This document shows, piece by piece, positions 45,644 to 54,394 of a DNA stretch of 64,000 nt (the stretch's first letter is position 1; the number at the start of each line of letters is the position of its first letter). The notes below the pieces were generated by a model, which did no database searches, had not been told where the DNA came from, and saw only the letters and a list, made by a program, of their open reading frames with translations. Origin of the DNA: Thermanaerovibrio velox DSM 12556 (GTDB taxonomy: Bacteria; Synergistota; Synergistia; Synergistales; Synergistaceae); the NCBI RefSeq assembly GCF_000237825.1, contig NZ_CM001377.1, positions 992,001 to 1,056,000 on the forward strand, given 5' to 3'. Position numbers and translations under genes: made by a program.

Positions 45644-46167
45644 ACCCCATCACCCCCATCCCAATCCCAAAAGAACGAGAGCACCGTCTCCCCATATATC
45701 CGGTCATCCCTTGAGAGGTTACCTGGCAAAGGCTCCCTCACGCTGTGTTCCAAGACCAAGGTGCCACCGGTTTTTATTATGGATCTGTTGACGACAAAAA
45801 GGTCCATCAGCTCCTCCATCCAGCCCATGCAGTAGGGTGGATCCGCAAATACCACATGGTAACTATCCCCGTCCTTTGCCGCCCTCTGGACAAAGCGTCG
45901 CACATCACTTTTAACCACCCGAATTGCCTCTTCCCCAGTGCATATCTCCCTACAATAACGGCCATCCATCTCAACAGCAGTAACCTCAGCACCAAGCTCC
46001 CATGCCCTCCTGGCCACCCTGCCTGACCCGGAAAACAAATCCAAAAACCTAAGGCGGTCCAAGGGGCCCAATATGTTGAAAAGCGCCTGTATGACCTTCC
46101 CAGACGTGGGCCTTGCAGGCCCGGGAAGACCACGTTTCGGCCCATGGAGCCCATTTCTAGAGCTCAA
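45640..46167 (-). CDS. rsmD: 16S rRNA (guanine966-N2)-methyltransferase
   Basis: It methylates G966 of 16S rRNA. The 175-residue product has RPTSGKVIQALFNIL, the SAM motif LDLFSGSGRVARRAWELGA and the catalytic FADPPYCMG (DPPY). The N-terminal RIISG segment usual in the family is short or missing. TTG start; overlaps the end of trmB by 11 nt and coaD by 4 nt. The rsmD-coaD pair is very common in bacteria. Confidence 0.93.
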   Translation of the reverse strand: MSSRNGLHGPKRGLPGPARPTSGKVIQALFNILGPLDRLRFLDLFSGSGRVARRAWELGAEVTAVEMDGRYCREICTGEEAIRVVKSDVRRFVQRAAKDGDSYHVVFADPPYCMGWMEELMDLFVVNRSIIKTGGTLVLEHSVREPLPGNLSRDDRIYGETVLSFFWDWDGGDGV

Positions 46168-47125
46168 CTCTCAATACCCCAGCAGCCTCTTTTATGGCCA
46201 TTCGGACAGCGGGAGTTCTGTAGGGATGACCCACAGGATCTAGCTTTACTCCGTAACCATTACCCTTTGGGTAAAAACGAATGTAAAAATGCTGCTCAAA
46301 TCCATCGTCCACGGTTATGGCGGAAACCAAAATAACCCCGTCCCCACCGCGGAATATGTCCCTAAAAACAAACATGTGACCCTCTTTGCCACCCTTCCTG
46401 TCCCTTAAGGTCCCAACCAGATCATAGATCTCAACCTCTCTGGATACCTGCTGCCAAGCAACCTCCATATCAAAATCCTCCTCAACGTATGGACAAGCGT
46501 CCTCCACAGGGATATGCTCCTGAGCACCACCTTCATACCTGACCTCAACCAGGTAAGTATCCCTGCCCTGGGCCTTCCACTTCCTTTCATATTTCGTAAG
46601 AAACCCTCTAACTGGGTTAACCTCATACTGGACAACCGAAAAACCCTCCATAGCTTCAAAAAATTCCATAGTTGCCATGGCATACCATTCAACATCCGTA
46701 GCCAAGGAGAAGACCCCTTTGGGCTTCAGGTACTCGGACAACAGCCCGGCAAACCTAGGGCTCGTAACACGCCGCTCCGTGTGCCTCTTTTTAGGCCAAG
46801 GGCAAGGGAAATTCAGTATAACGCCATCCAGACTAGACCTCTTAAAGCAAAACCCTATCAGATATCTTGCATCACCCCTAAGTATCCTTACGTTATCAAG
46901 CCCCAATCTAAGGACCCTTCGAGCCGCCTTCGTAGCACACCACTGGCAAACCTCCATGCCCACAACCGCTGCCCTGCTCTCCTTAGAGGCCAGGTATGCA
47001 AGAAATCCCCCATCACCAAAGCCTATCTCCAAGAAAACCCTCCCATCCCATCCAGGGAACGAGAGGTCAAGCGGAAGCTTCTCAAGAGGACCGTTAAGTA
47101 TCACCTTTCCCAAAGCCCAGCTCAT
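46157..47125 (-). CDS. trmB: tRNA (guanine46-N7)-methyltransferase TrmB with C-terminal extension
   Basis: It makes m7G46 in tRNA variable loops. The SAM motif FLEIGFGDGGFLAYLA is present. The signature NFPxPWPKKRH is NFPCPWPKKRH: Cys108 stands where E. coli TrmB has the catalytic Asp144. Other catalytic residues are kept (LATDVEWYA, TKYERK). The protein has 322 residues against about 215-240 in most TrmB; the extra C-terminal ~100 residues form a beta-rich domain (FVFRDIFRGGDGVILVSAI, HFYIRFYPKGNGYG), similar in place to the extension in Aquifex TrmB. ATG with GGAGG 10 nt upstream. Confidence 0.88.
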   Translation of the reverse strand: MSWALGKVILNGPLEKLPLDLSFPGWDGRVFLEIGFGDGGFLAYLASKESRAAVVGMEVCQWCATKAARRVLRLGLDNVRILRGDARYLIGFCFKRSSLDGVILNFPCPWPKKRHTERRVTSPRFAGLLSEYLKPKGVFSLATDVEWYAMATMEFFEAMEGFSVVQYEVNPVRGFLTKYERKWKAQGRDTYLVEVRYEGGAQEHIPVEDACPYVEEDFDMEVAWQQVSREVEIYDLVGTLRDRKGGKEGHMFVFRDIFRGGDGVILVSAITVDDGFEQHFYIRFYPKGNGYGVKLDPVGHPYRTPAVRMAIKEAAGVLRVEL

Positions 47126-47293
47126 TCAACATATGCCTCCAAACTTTAAGCTTTTATCCACCATCAAGCCATCCTAAAATCTCGGAAACGGAACCACTCG
47201 TAAATGGCAATAGCTATATATTATCCCCTTACACATAGCAACCTTTCAAGGGGATGGGGCTTCATAACAATCAAGTCCCTGCCAAACAAGCCC

Positions 47294-47322
47294 TTGACCA
47301 AATCAGCGAAAGGTAATAAAAT
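47294..47322 (+). promoter_or_regulatory. promoter of tRNA-Pro
   Basis: TTGACC, 17 nt and TAAAAT, 11 nt before the tRNA 5' end. Confidence 0.88.
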
Positions 47323-47333
47323 ACCCTTGCTTT

Positions 47334-47411
47334 CGGGATGTAGCGCAGCCTGGCTAGCGCACCTGCATGGGGTGCAGGTGGTCGGAGGTTCGAATCCTCT
47401 CATCCCGACCA
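47334..47411 (+). tRNA. tRNA-Pro (GGG)
   Basis: A cloverleaf with CCA encoded: acceptor CGGGATG/CATCCCG, D arm TAGCGCAGCCTGG, anticodon loop ATGGGGT on CCTGC/GCAGG, giving GGG. C1-G72 is typical for tRNA-Pro. Confidence 0.95.
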
Positions 47412-47417
47412 GGATAT

Positions 47418-47455
47418 AAAGGCGGGGGGTTTATCCCCGCCTTTGTTTTATTTTT
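47418..47455 (+). terminator. rho-independent terminator of tRNA-Pro
   Basis: AAAGGCGGGG and CCCCGCCTTT form the stem with a short loop, followed by GTTTTATTTTT. It begins 7 nt after the tRNA. Confidence 0.9.
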
Positions 47456-47502
47456 GCAAGCCAACGTGTTCTAGAGGATCGAGGACTGGGGGATATGGGT
47501 AA

Positions 47503-48327
47503 TTGAAAGATAGCAGGGCTTCAAACTACAGATTCAAACACAATACTGATATAGGGCAAAATTTTCTAGTAAACCAAGGGATAGTAGAAAACATAGTCAA
47601 AGCCGCCGAAATCCTGGATGGTGAGGTTGTGTTGGAGGTCGGGCCAGGGAAGGGCATCTTATCAAGGCAGATCCTCAAATGGCCATGCTCAAGGCTGATA
47701 TCCATCGAAGTGGATCATAGATTATCACAATTTCTTGATCCCTTAACCCAAGAGGACGACAGGGTTACCATCATATGGGAAGACGCCCTAAGGATGAACT
47801 TTTTAAAGGATCTGCCATGCCCTCCGAGCTTAGTCATAGCCAACCTTCCATATCATATAACCACCCCCATCGTATGGAAGTTCCTGGAGGAGCTGGCACC
47901 TCAAGGCCTTACTCGTATGGTTTTGATGGTTCAGCGGGAAGCCGCAGTAAGGATGATCCAGCAAGAAGGCAGCAAGGATCGCTGCCCCCTGGGCATTACT
48001 CTGGAAGCGATGGGGATGGTTCGCAAGGTGCTGAACGTACCCCCTGGCGCCTTTCGCCCAATACCCAAAGTCCAATCTTCTGTGATAAGAATAGACATCA
48101 CAGCAAACCGCCAACTACCCAGGGATCCAAACTGGAGAAGGATGCTGAAGATATCCTTTGCCCAAAGGAGGAAGACCCTTATTAACAACTGGGGCATCGC
48201 TGGGATACACCGTGATGAGGGTCTCAGACGGCTCATATCGGTGGGGCTGAGAGAAACCACCAGGGCAGAGGAAGTTCCTCTGAACACCTGGCTTAAGCTG
48301 TCCTCCTCATTCCAATGGTCGGAATAG
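47503..48327 (+). CDS. rsmA: 16S rRNA (adenine1518/1519-N6)-dimethyltransferase
   Basis: It dimethylates two adenines in the 3' end of 16S rRNA (KsgA). The 274-residue product has GQNFLVNQGIVENIV, the SAM motif VVLEVGPGKGILS, the catalytic VIANLPYHITTPI, VQREAAVRM, and FRPIPKVQSSVIRI. TTG start; the ribosome site is weak (GGGG 11 nt upstream). It follows the tRNA-Pro terminator, so it needs its own promoter, which I do not see clearly. It converges on hup. Confidence 0.96.
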   Translation: MKDSRASNYRFKHNTDIGQNFLVNQGIVENIVKAAEILDGEVVLEVGPGKGILSRQILKWPCSRLISIEVDHRLSQFLDPLTQEDDRVTIIWEDALRMNFLKDLPCPPSLVIANLPYHITTPIVWKFLEELAPQGLTRMVLMVQREAAVRMIQQEGSKDRCPLGITLEAMGMVRKVLNVPPGAFRPIPKVQSSVIRIDITANRQLPRDPNWRRMLKISFAQRRKTLINNWGIAGIHRDEGLRRLISVGLRETTRAEEVPLNTWLKLSSSFQWSE

Positions 48328-48399
48328 AAAGCTGCAACCAAAGCTAAGACCCCTTACCCACTAACAACAGAAACCACGGTATGTCGATTCCGAGAAAAG

Positions 48400-48451
48400 A
48401 AGAAACCGAAGAAGACACCTTACCTTCCAGGATCCGCCCGGAAGGTAAGGT
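48400..48451 (-). terminator. terminator of hup
   Basis: A perfect 12-bp stem (ACCTTACCTTCC / GGAAGGTAAGGT) with an 11-nt loop, between the converging ends of rsmA and hup. On the minus strand it is followed by a T- and C-rich run. It could serve both genes. Confidence 0.68.
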
Positions 48452-48501
48452 CCTCTCCGGCTCTTCTTTAGCCATACAGATTAGTAAGCCAACGGTCTTA
48501 C

Positions 48502-48783
48502 TTACTTGTTAACCGCATCCTTAAGCGCCTTGCCAGCCCTGAAGACCGGGGCCTTCTTAGCGGGGATCTTTATGGTCTTGGTTGGATCCTGGGGGTTACG
48601 TCCCTCCCTAGCTGCCCTGGTCTGAACCTCAAAGGTACCAAACCCCACCAGCTGAACCTTGTCGCCCTTGGCCAGGGCCTCCTGAATCACATTGAAGAGG
48701 GCATCCACAGTCTCCGCCGCCTTCTTCTTGGTAAGATCCTCCACACTCTTGACCAGCTCATTAACTAGATCCGCCTTGGTCAA
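48502..48783 (-). CDS. hup: HU-family DNA-binding protein
   Basis: A small nucleoid protein that bends DNA. The 93-residue product begins TKADLVNELVKSVEDLTKKKA and has the arm signature GFGTFEVQTRAAREGRNPQD with the Pro that intercalates in DNA. TTG 48783 is favoured over GTG 48786 because GGAGGTG lies 7 nt upstream and the family starts M(N/T)KxDL. It has its own promoter after der. Confidence 0.96.
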   Translation of the reverse strand: MTKADLVNELVKSVEDLTKKKAAETVDALFNVIQEALAKGDKVQLVGFGTFEVQTRAAREGRNPQDPTKTIKIPAKKAPVFRAGKALKDAVNK

Positions 48784-48849
48784 CACAATTCACCTCCAAG
48801 ATAAAATCCCCCCGTCCGAGACCAGAGGAAACAGAAAAAGCTTCGACCA

Positions 48850-48879
48850 ATTATGATGCCCCAACGCTCATCCGGTCAA
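48850..48879 (-). promoter_or_regulatory. promoter of hup
   Basis: TTGACC, 18 nt and CATAAT on the minus strand, just after the der stop and about 67 nt before the hup start. Confidence 0.57.
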
Positions 48880-48884
48880 GGCTA

Positions 48885-50207
48885 TCACTGAGATTGGTCC
48901 TCCTTGTTCCTGAACCAGATCCTTATAGGCGTACCTTCAAAATCCCCCATGGATCTTATAAGTTTCTCAAGGCGCCTCGTAAATGATCTATCCGCCAGTT
49001 CTCTATGATTAACAAAGAAGATGAACGTAGGGGGCGCCATGTCCGCCTGGGTCACATAATATATCTTCAGGTACCTACCCTTCCCATCTCCTGGCATCCT
49101 CTCAAACTGAAGGGTGTCACGAAGGAGCCTGTTCAGATCCGCGGTCTTAAGCCTTCTCAACCGGTTATTGTATGCCCTAGCTATCAGCTCAGGTACCTTC
49201 TGAATTCCCCTACCGGTCTTGGCGGATAGGAAAACCATCGGCGCGTAAGATAATGTAGGCAGTTCATCCCTTATCCTATCCCTTATACGGTCCCCAAGAT
49301 CCTCAGAAGGGGTAAGGAGATCCCACTTGTTGACCCCAATAACCAATCCCTTCCCCCGCTCCTCCACGTGAAGCATCAGCCTTTTGTCTTGTTCGGTAAG
49401 CATCTCTGAAGCATCCATCAGGAGCAAGGCCACGTGAGACCTGTCTATGGCCTTTAAGGTTCTGACCACCGAATAATACTCCAACGAGTCATCGACCCGG
49501 CTCTTTCTCCTAAGCCCAGCGGTATCCATTATCCTAAACTTGAGCTGATTCCACTGGAAATCTACGTCCACAGTATCCCTAGTGGTACCAGGGATCGGAC
49601 TTACCACCGCCCGTTCCTCCCCTATAAGGCGGTTAAAGAGGGATGACTTACCGACGTTTGGACGACCCACTATGGAAAACCTTATGGCCCCTTCGTCATC
49701 CTCAACAGGTTCATCATCAGGTAGAGACGAAGCCACCGCATCCAAAAGATCACCCATGTTTATACCATGCTCAACGCTTATGCCCATCACCAGGGGAAAC
49801 CCCAGGGAGTAAGCGTCAAGAACGTTGTCTTCCCTCTTGGGATTGTCTATCTTGTTCATGGCCACAACCACCGGCTTAGAAGACCTCCTCAACATTTCAG
49901 CTATGGCCTCATCACCGGCAGTTACACCCTCTTTACCATCCAAGAGGAATATGACCACATCGCACTCTTTCAGGGCGATCTCCACCTGACGCCTTATGGC
50001 ATCCTGGAAAGGATGCGGGGAAGCGGGTTCTATGCCCCCCGTATCAACAAGGTAAAACCTCTTTCCGTCCCACTCCGTCTCCGCATACAACCTATCCCTG
50101 GTAACACCCGGAATGTCCTCCACTATGGCCAACTTTTTCCCCACAAGACGATTAAAAAGGGACGACTTACCAACGTTTGGCCGCCCCACTATAGCCACCA
50201 CGGACAA
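48885..50207 (-). CDS. der: ribosome-assembly GTPase Der
   Basis: Der (EngA) has two GTPase domains and helps to assemble the 50S subunit. The 440-residue product has GRPNVGKSSLFNRLVG with DTGG and NKID in domain 1, GRPNVGKSSLFNRLIG with DTAGLR and NKWD in domain 2, and a KH-like C-terminal domain (about 355-440). TTG 50207 is taken because GGAGGTG lies 6 nt upstream and the reading begins SVVAIVGRPN. The frame upstream lacks signals. priA ends 105 nt before it. Confidence 0.97.
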   Translation of the reverse strand: MSVVAIVGRPNVGKSSLFNRLVGKKLAIVEDIPGVTRDRLYAETEWDGKRFYLVDTGGIEPASPHPFQDAIRRQVEIALKECDVVIFLLDGKEGVTAGDEAIAEMLRRSSKPVVVAMNKIDNPKREDNVLDAYSLGFPLVMGISVEHGINMGDLLDAVASSLPDDEPVEDDEGAIRFSIVGRPNVGKSSLFNRLIGEERAVVSPIPGTTRDTVDVDFQWNQLKFRIMDTAGLRRKSRVDDSLEYYSVVRTLKAIDRSHVALLLMDASEMLTEQDKRLMLHVEERGKGLVIGVNKWDLLTPSEDLGDRIRDRIRDELPTLSYAPMVFLSAKTGRGIQKVPELIARAYNNRLRRLKTADLNRLLRDTLQFERMPGDGKGRYLKIYYVTQADMAPPTFIFFVNHRELADRSFTRRLEKLIRSMGDFEGTPIRIWFRNKEDQSQ

Positions 50208-50312
50208 AGAGATCACCTCCTCACATAAAAAGTAAACTGCAAACCATCGGATCGAAAACCCCAAGACAAAGGACAAATGAACCCAACAACCAAGCGTAAC
50301 GATGACTAATCA

Positions 50313-52094
50313 CTAATCACTGAACACCCAAACCACCGGCAGCTTGGATGTGAGCCGCAGAGGGGGTGGGAGACAAGACATAACAGCCCCTACGTCCGCA
50401 TCCCTGGACAGTTTAACCGTAAAACCTTCAGCATCCTCGGCAAACCCCATTATGCCCCCCGACGATTCAAGCCCCGCAAGGGCAACCCTGAAGGCCTCCA
50501 ACGACGACGGTTCCACCCTTATCTTTAGAACCTTAGTAAAGGGTGGCATCCCTAGGGCTAAACGCTCTTTAATCTCTAATTCCCAAAAACGCCTCCAGCC
50601 GGATCTTAAAAATCGTCTCCAGCCACGAGCCGGGCGCAGGGTCTGGACCAGCAAAGTCCTCCCCTCTGGGGATTTACCTCGCCAAAGGGACTCCCACATG
50701 AGGGAAAGCGCTCGGAAATCCCTATCGTATCCGGCCTTTGAAAATCCCTCGGTATCGGCTTCTAACCAGGCAGCCAGGCTAACATCCCAGAGATCGCAAA
50801 GGGATAACACCGACCTGGTGCCAACAGCAAGAAACGGTGGTTTCGCCCCCTTGATCAGATCTTTAACTTGGGACTCCAGCATGTCACCGTCAAAGTATAG
50901 TACGCGGTGGTCACGGAACCTTTGCCTCGCCTCTTCCACAACCGCCTGGAGCCCCACCCTTCCCATCTCAAAAAACGGGCCACCACAAATCGGACAGCGT
51001 TCCGGCGATTCCCTGGAATCACCGCAAGAAGGGCATCTAATAACCCCCGACTCCGCATCAAGCCTCATCGCAGCCTCGCAAGAGACGCACTTTATATCCT
51101 CACCGCAATCCAGGCATACAAGATATCCCGCATAGCCCTTTCTATCAAGGATCCAAAGTGCCACATTGCCAGCCCTCAAAGCTCTTCGCGTATTGTTTAT
51201 CAACGAATAGGATAAGAGACCACCTACGCCGCTGGACCCATTAGGTTTAACCAACATCACCCTTTTGGCCGCTGTTAGATCCCCCTCAGGCCTTCGGGCA
51301 CACCGAAGGAAAACCTTGGAGGAGGGCAGCCTGGACCCCAAAAGCAGCTGCACACCAGATACTCTGCACCTTTCAACCACCATGGCCCGGATTGAAAACG
51401 TGGGGTAGGAGATAGGGATCCAAGCATCGGAGCTCTCATCGTCCATAAAGACCCGCCACCCCGGAGGAAAGGGCAAAAAGGCAGCCCCATGAGATCCCAC
51501 CACAACCTCTACGTCACCACTAAGCATCCTTAGATAGGCTTTACGTTGAGATGAGGGGGATGAGGGCCACTCCAAAACTTTAAACCCTTCTCTTCTAAGG
51601 AGCTCCCCCTGAACAGCTGCTAATTGCCTCTGAGGGAAGAGGGCTACGAGTCTGGGGCCATACATTCGGGCCGCCTCAAGCACCCGGTCATGATCAGAAG
51701 GTAAGAGGACGTGTTCCATAAGGGGTTTCCGATCCTCCCGGATATCCACCCTGGGAAGAAGGATAGGGGCAGACGGTTTGTCCTGGTAAACCCAACGGGG
51801 CGCCACAAGCTCCAAAACCTTCCCCATGGGGATTCCAAGCCACTTGGAGGACCATCCAACCAGATACCACAGGTCCTGGGGTAACGGACTCCCTAAGACC
51901 TTCGATATGGACTTGAGCTCCCCAAGCACCCCGATCGAAGTCTCCAACGAAGATACCGTCACAACCCCGAAGGCATCCCTTCCTCCCCTTCCAAGGGGCA
52001 CCTTAACAGGGACACCCTCTTCCAAAGGTTCATCCCATAAATACGTGAGAGGCCCCCGCCAAGGACCTGCTATCAGGACCCCCAGCGTAAACAC
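50313..52094 (-). CDS. priA: PriA-like primosomal protein N' lacking helicase motifs
   Basis: PriA restarts stalled replication forks. The 593-residue product (family about 730) keeps the N-terminal DNA-binding start (VLIAGPWRGPLTYLWDE) and eight cysteines of the two zinc sites (C327, C330, C336, C339, C354, C357, C367, C370). The ATPase motifs are lost: VLLPSDHDRV (129-138) stands where Walker A GxTGSGKT should be, MDDESSD replaces DEEH, LLGSRLPSS replaces GSATPS, and the late GRAGR is absent. It is probably an ATPase-dead PriA, as reported in some Actinobacteria. It lies between coaBC and der; the coaBC-priA neighbourhood supports orthology. Confidence 0.85.
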   Translation of the reverse strand: MFTLGVLIAGPWRGPLTYLWDEPLEEGVPVKVPLGRGGRDAFGVVTVSSLETSIGVLGELKSISKVLGSPLPQDLWYLVGWSSKWLGIPMGKVLELVAPRWVYQDKPSAPILLPRVDIREDRKPLMEHVLLPSDHDRVLEAARMYGPRLVALFPQRQLAAVQGELLRREGFKVLEWPSSPSSQRKAYLRMLSGDVEVVVGSHGAAFLPFPPGWRVFMDDESSDAWIPISYPTFSIRAMVVERCRVSGVQLLLGSRLPSSKVFLRCARRPEGDLTAAKRVMLVKPNGSSGVGGLLSYSLINNTRRALRAGNVALWILDRKGYAGYLVCLDCGEDIKCVSCEAAMRLDAESGVIRCPSCGDSRESPERCPICGGPFFEMGRVGLQAVVEEARQRFRDHRVLYFDGDMLESQVKDLIKGAKPPFLAVGTRSVLSLCDLWDVSLAAWLEADTEGFSKAGYDRDFRALSLMWESLWRGKSPEGRTLLVQTLRPARGWRRFLRSGWRRFWELEIKERLALGMPPFTKVLKIRVEPSSLEAFRVALAGLESSGGIMGFAEDAEGFTVKLSRDADVGAVMSCLPPPLRLTSKLPVVWVFSD

Positions 52095-52098
52095 TAAC

Positions 52099-53316
52099 TT
52101 ACTTGGCCCCCTCCATCATCACAGCCACCCGATCAAGGATCATATGGGACACGTCCTCCTTGCTCCCGGAGAACTCAAACCGCCCACCGCTCCTATCCAG
52201 CATGACAACCCTGTTAGTATCAACTCCGAAACCGCAACCTTCTTCGGTAACGTCATTAGCCACTATGGCGTCAAGCCCCTTAGCGTTCATCTTTTTTACG
52301 GCGTTCTCATCTAGATTGTTCGTCTCCGCAGCAAAACCGATCAGTATCTGAGATTCCCCCTTCTCCTCCCCCAATCTGGCAGCAATATCTGGGTTGCTAA
52401 ACAATTCCAGCGTAAGCCTTTCCCTTCCCTCTCTCTTTATCTTCGATGAACTGGGGGTCGCAACCCTATAATCACCCACCGCAGCGGCTTTTATGATCAC
52501 ATCCACATCTCGGTTCTCCATGCATCTTAAGAGCATGTCCTCCGCTGAGATCACCGGTATAAACCTAACCCCCGGGACATCCACGGACACCCCAGGACCA
52601 CATACCAATGTGACATCTCCACCCCGGTACCATGCAGCCCTGGCTAATTCAACCCCCATCTTCCCAGAGCTCGGATTGCTTATAAACCTTACAGGGTCTA
52701 TAAACTCCCAGGTAGGACCCGCGGTTATTAGGAAAGACCTGCCGCTGAACGATCTGTCCGGGCAAAGAGACCTCCAGGTGTGTTCCACCAAGACCTCCGT
52801 GGCAGGAAGACGCCCCTTCCCTTCATAGCCACAGGCAAGTGCCCCCTCCTCCGGCGGAATCACCTGATACCCCCACTGGAGACAAGTCGAAACGTTTTGC
52901 TGGGTAGCCTTGTGCTCCCACATGTGCACGTTCATGGCTGGAAAGATCAAAACCGGACATCGGGCCGCCAAAAGGGTAGCCCCCAACAGCGTGTCCGAAG
53001 ATCCTGCGGCAGCGATGCTCAACACGTTGGCGGTACATGGGGCTATTACAAACACCTCCGCCCAGTCCGCCAAATTTATGTGGGGAATCTGGTATCCCCT
53101 TGAAGGATTAAGAAAGTCCTCCTCCAACCAACAGCGCCGGCCCGTCAACGTGGAGATGACCAAGGGACTTACAAAGGCCTCCGCTCCCTTGGTCAAAATA
53201 ACCTCCACCTCGCACTCCGACCTGCGAAGGTGTCTTATGTAGTCCAATATCTTGTAAGCAGATATGCCACCGGATACCCCTACAAGGATCCGGCGCCCCC
53301 TCTTCCAAGCAGGCAA
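52099..53316 (-). CDS. coaBC: bifunctional phosphopantothenoylcysteine decarboxylase / phosphopantothenate-cysteine ligase
   Basis: It carries out two steps of coenzyme A synthesis. The 405-residue product has the CoaC flavin part with VGVSGGISAYKILD, PHINLADWAEVFVIAPCTAN with the active His and Asn, and the FPAMNVHMW clamp, followed by the CoaB part with ITAGPTWEFIDPVRFISNPS, IKAAAVGDYR and LIGFAAETNN. Near the end DAIVANDV is typical. TTG start; it begins 1 nt after the rpoZ stop. Confidence 0.96.
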   Translation of the reverse strand: MPAWKRGRRILVGVSGGISAYKILDYIRHLRRSECEVEVILTKGAEAFVSPLVISTLTGRRCWLEEDFLNPSRGYQIPHINLADWAEVFVIAPCTANVLSIAAAGSSDTLLGATLLAARCPVLIFPAMNVHMWEHKATQQNVSTCLQWGYQVIPPEEGALACGYEGKGRLPATEVLVEHTWRSLCPDRSFSGRSFLITAGPTWEFIDPVRFISNPSSGKMGVELARAAWYRGGDVTLVCGPGVSVDVPGVRFIPVISAEDMLLRCMENRDVDVIIKAAAVGDYRVATPSSSKIKREGRERLTLELFSNPDIAARLGEEKGESQILIGFAAETNNLDENAVKKMNAKGLDAIVANDVTEEGCGFGVDTNRVVMLDRSGGRFEFSGSKEDVSHMILDRVAVMMEGAK

Positions 53317-53317
53317 C

Positions 53318-53548
53318 TTACACGGTCTCCTTCACGGTGGCATCCGGGTGAGAATCCCCACCGTACGATAGGATTATCTCCCCGCGGCTTATCTCGTCTA
53401 TGGCCCTCGAAATATACTTCTCGTCGTCCCCAAGACGCCCCTTTCTCTCGCTTAGCTGCCTCGCTCTCGCGGCCACAACCAAGGCCAAGACGTACTTATT
53501 GGGTATGTTCCTCTCCCTGCATATCTTATCAATATCGCAGAATATCAC
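53318..53548 (-). CDS. rpoZ: RNA polymerase omega subunit
   Basis: A 76-residue subunit that helps to assemble RNA polymerase. The conserved stretch NKYVLALVVAARARQL corresponds to the family KY.LV...A.RARQ. It ends with an acidic and variable tail. GTG start with GGAGGTG 7 nt upstream. It lies between gmk and coaBC, the usual order gmk-rpoZ-coaBC. Confidence 0.92.
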   Translation of the reverse strand: MIFCDIDKICRERNIPNKYVLALVVAARARQLSERKGRLGDDEKYISRAIDEISRGEIILSYGGDSHPDATVKETV

Positions 53549-53551
53549 TGC

Positions 53552-54145
53552 TCAACACCTCCCACTGAATTTCCTATGGCGCTCTATTATTTTTATAAGG
53601 TCCTCTGCGGCATAATCCACCTGATCGTTAACCACCCTATACTGATACTCCCCAGCGTGGGAAAGCTCATCTATCGCATTTTTAAGACGCAGGGACATCT
53701 CCCGCTCCTCTTCGGTTCCACGCCCCTGGAGACGGTGCTCCAACTCCTCCACCGATGGGGGCGCCACAAAGATGGTTACCGCTTCGGGTATCCTTTGCCT
53801 AACCTGCTTTGCCCCCTGGACATCTATCTCAAGAACCACATCCCTGCCCTGTGCAAGCATCCGTTCAATGTCGTCCGCACTAGTACCATAGTACTTGCCG
53901 TGCACGCAGGCCCACTCCAGGAAGACTCCCTCATCTATCATACGCTTAAACTCTTCCTCCGACACAAACCTGTACTCAACCCCATCTGTCTCCCCTGGCC
54001 TTGGAGACCTGGTGGTGTAGGATACCGAATAGAAGAGATCCGGAAGCCTGTCAAAAAGCATCTTACGAAGGGTCCCCTTACCGGCTCCACTGGGACCGGA
54101 TATCACAAAGAGGGTTCCCCTTCGGAGCTCGTTATTCTCCATCAT
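53552..54145 (-). CDS. gmk: guanylate kinase
   Basis: It phosphorylates GMP to GDP. The 197-residue product has Walker [14 protein letters not shown], the GMP-binding [20 protein letters not shown], and the lid region. ATG 54145 or 54142 are both possible; GGAGGGGG lies upstream. Its start overlaps the end of remA by 14 nt, as is common for this pair. Confidence 0.97.
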   Translation of the reverse strand: MMENNELRRGTLFVISGPSGAGKGTLRKMLFDRLPDLFYSVSYTTRSPRPGETDGVEYRFVSEEEFKRMIDEGVFLEWACVHGKYYGTSADDIERMLAQGRDVVLEIDVQGAKQVRQRIPEAVTIFVAPPSVEELEHRLQGRGTEEEREMSLRLKNAIDELSHAGEYQYRVVNDQVDYAAEDLIKIIERHRKFSGRC

Positions 54146-54389
54146 CGACGGCCCCCTCCGTTGAAAATCGGTTTGAAAGCGTCTCCGGCTGAAGGGCGGA
54201 GAGTATAACGTGGCCACTGTCCATGACAAGTATGGCCCTGGTCTTTCTGCCCTGGGTAGCATCCACAAGGCGACCCTCCCGCTGAGCCTCATCCTTAAGC
54301 CTCTTTATTGGCGCAGAGGCGGGACTGATTATAGCAACTATCCTGTCCACGGAAACCATGTTACCGAAACCTACGTGCAACATCCTCAT
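54132..54389 (-). CDS. remA: RemA/DUF370 family regulatory protein
   Basis: RemA activates biofilm matrix operons in Bacillus subtilis by binding DNA as a ring-shaped oligomer. The 85-residue product has the family blocks [45 protein letters not shown] and [10 protein letters not shown]. The start is ATG 54389 or 54383. It lies between yicC and gmk, the same order as in Bacillus. The target genes in this organism are unknown. Confidence 0.93.
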   Translation of the reverse strand: MRMLHVGFGNMVSVDRIVAIISPASAPIKRLKDEAQREGRLVDATQGRKTRAILVMDSGHVILSALQPETLSNRFSTEGAVDDGE

Positions 54390-54394
54390 GGCCC

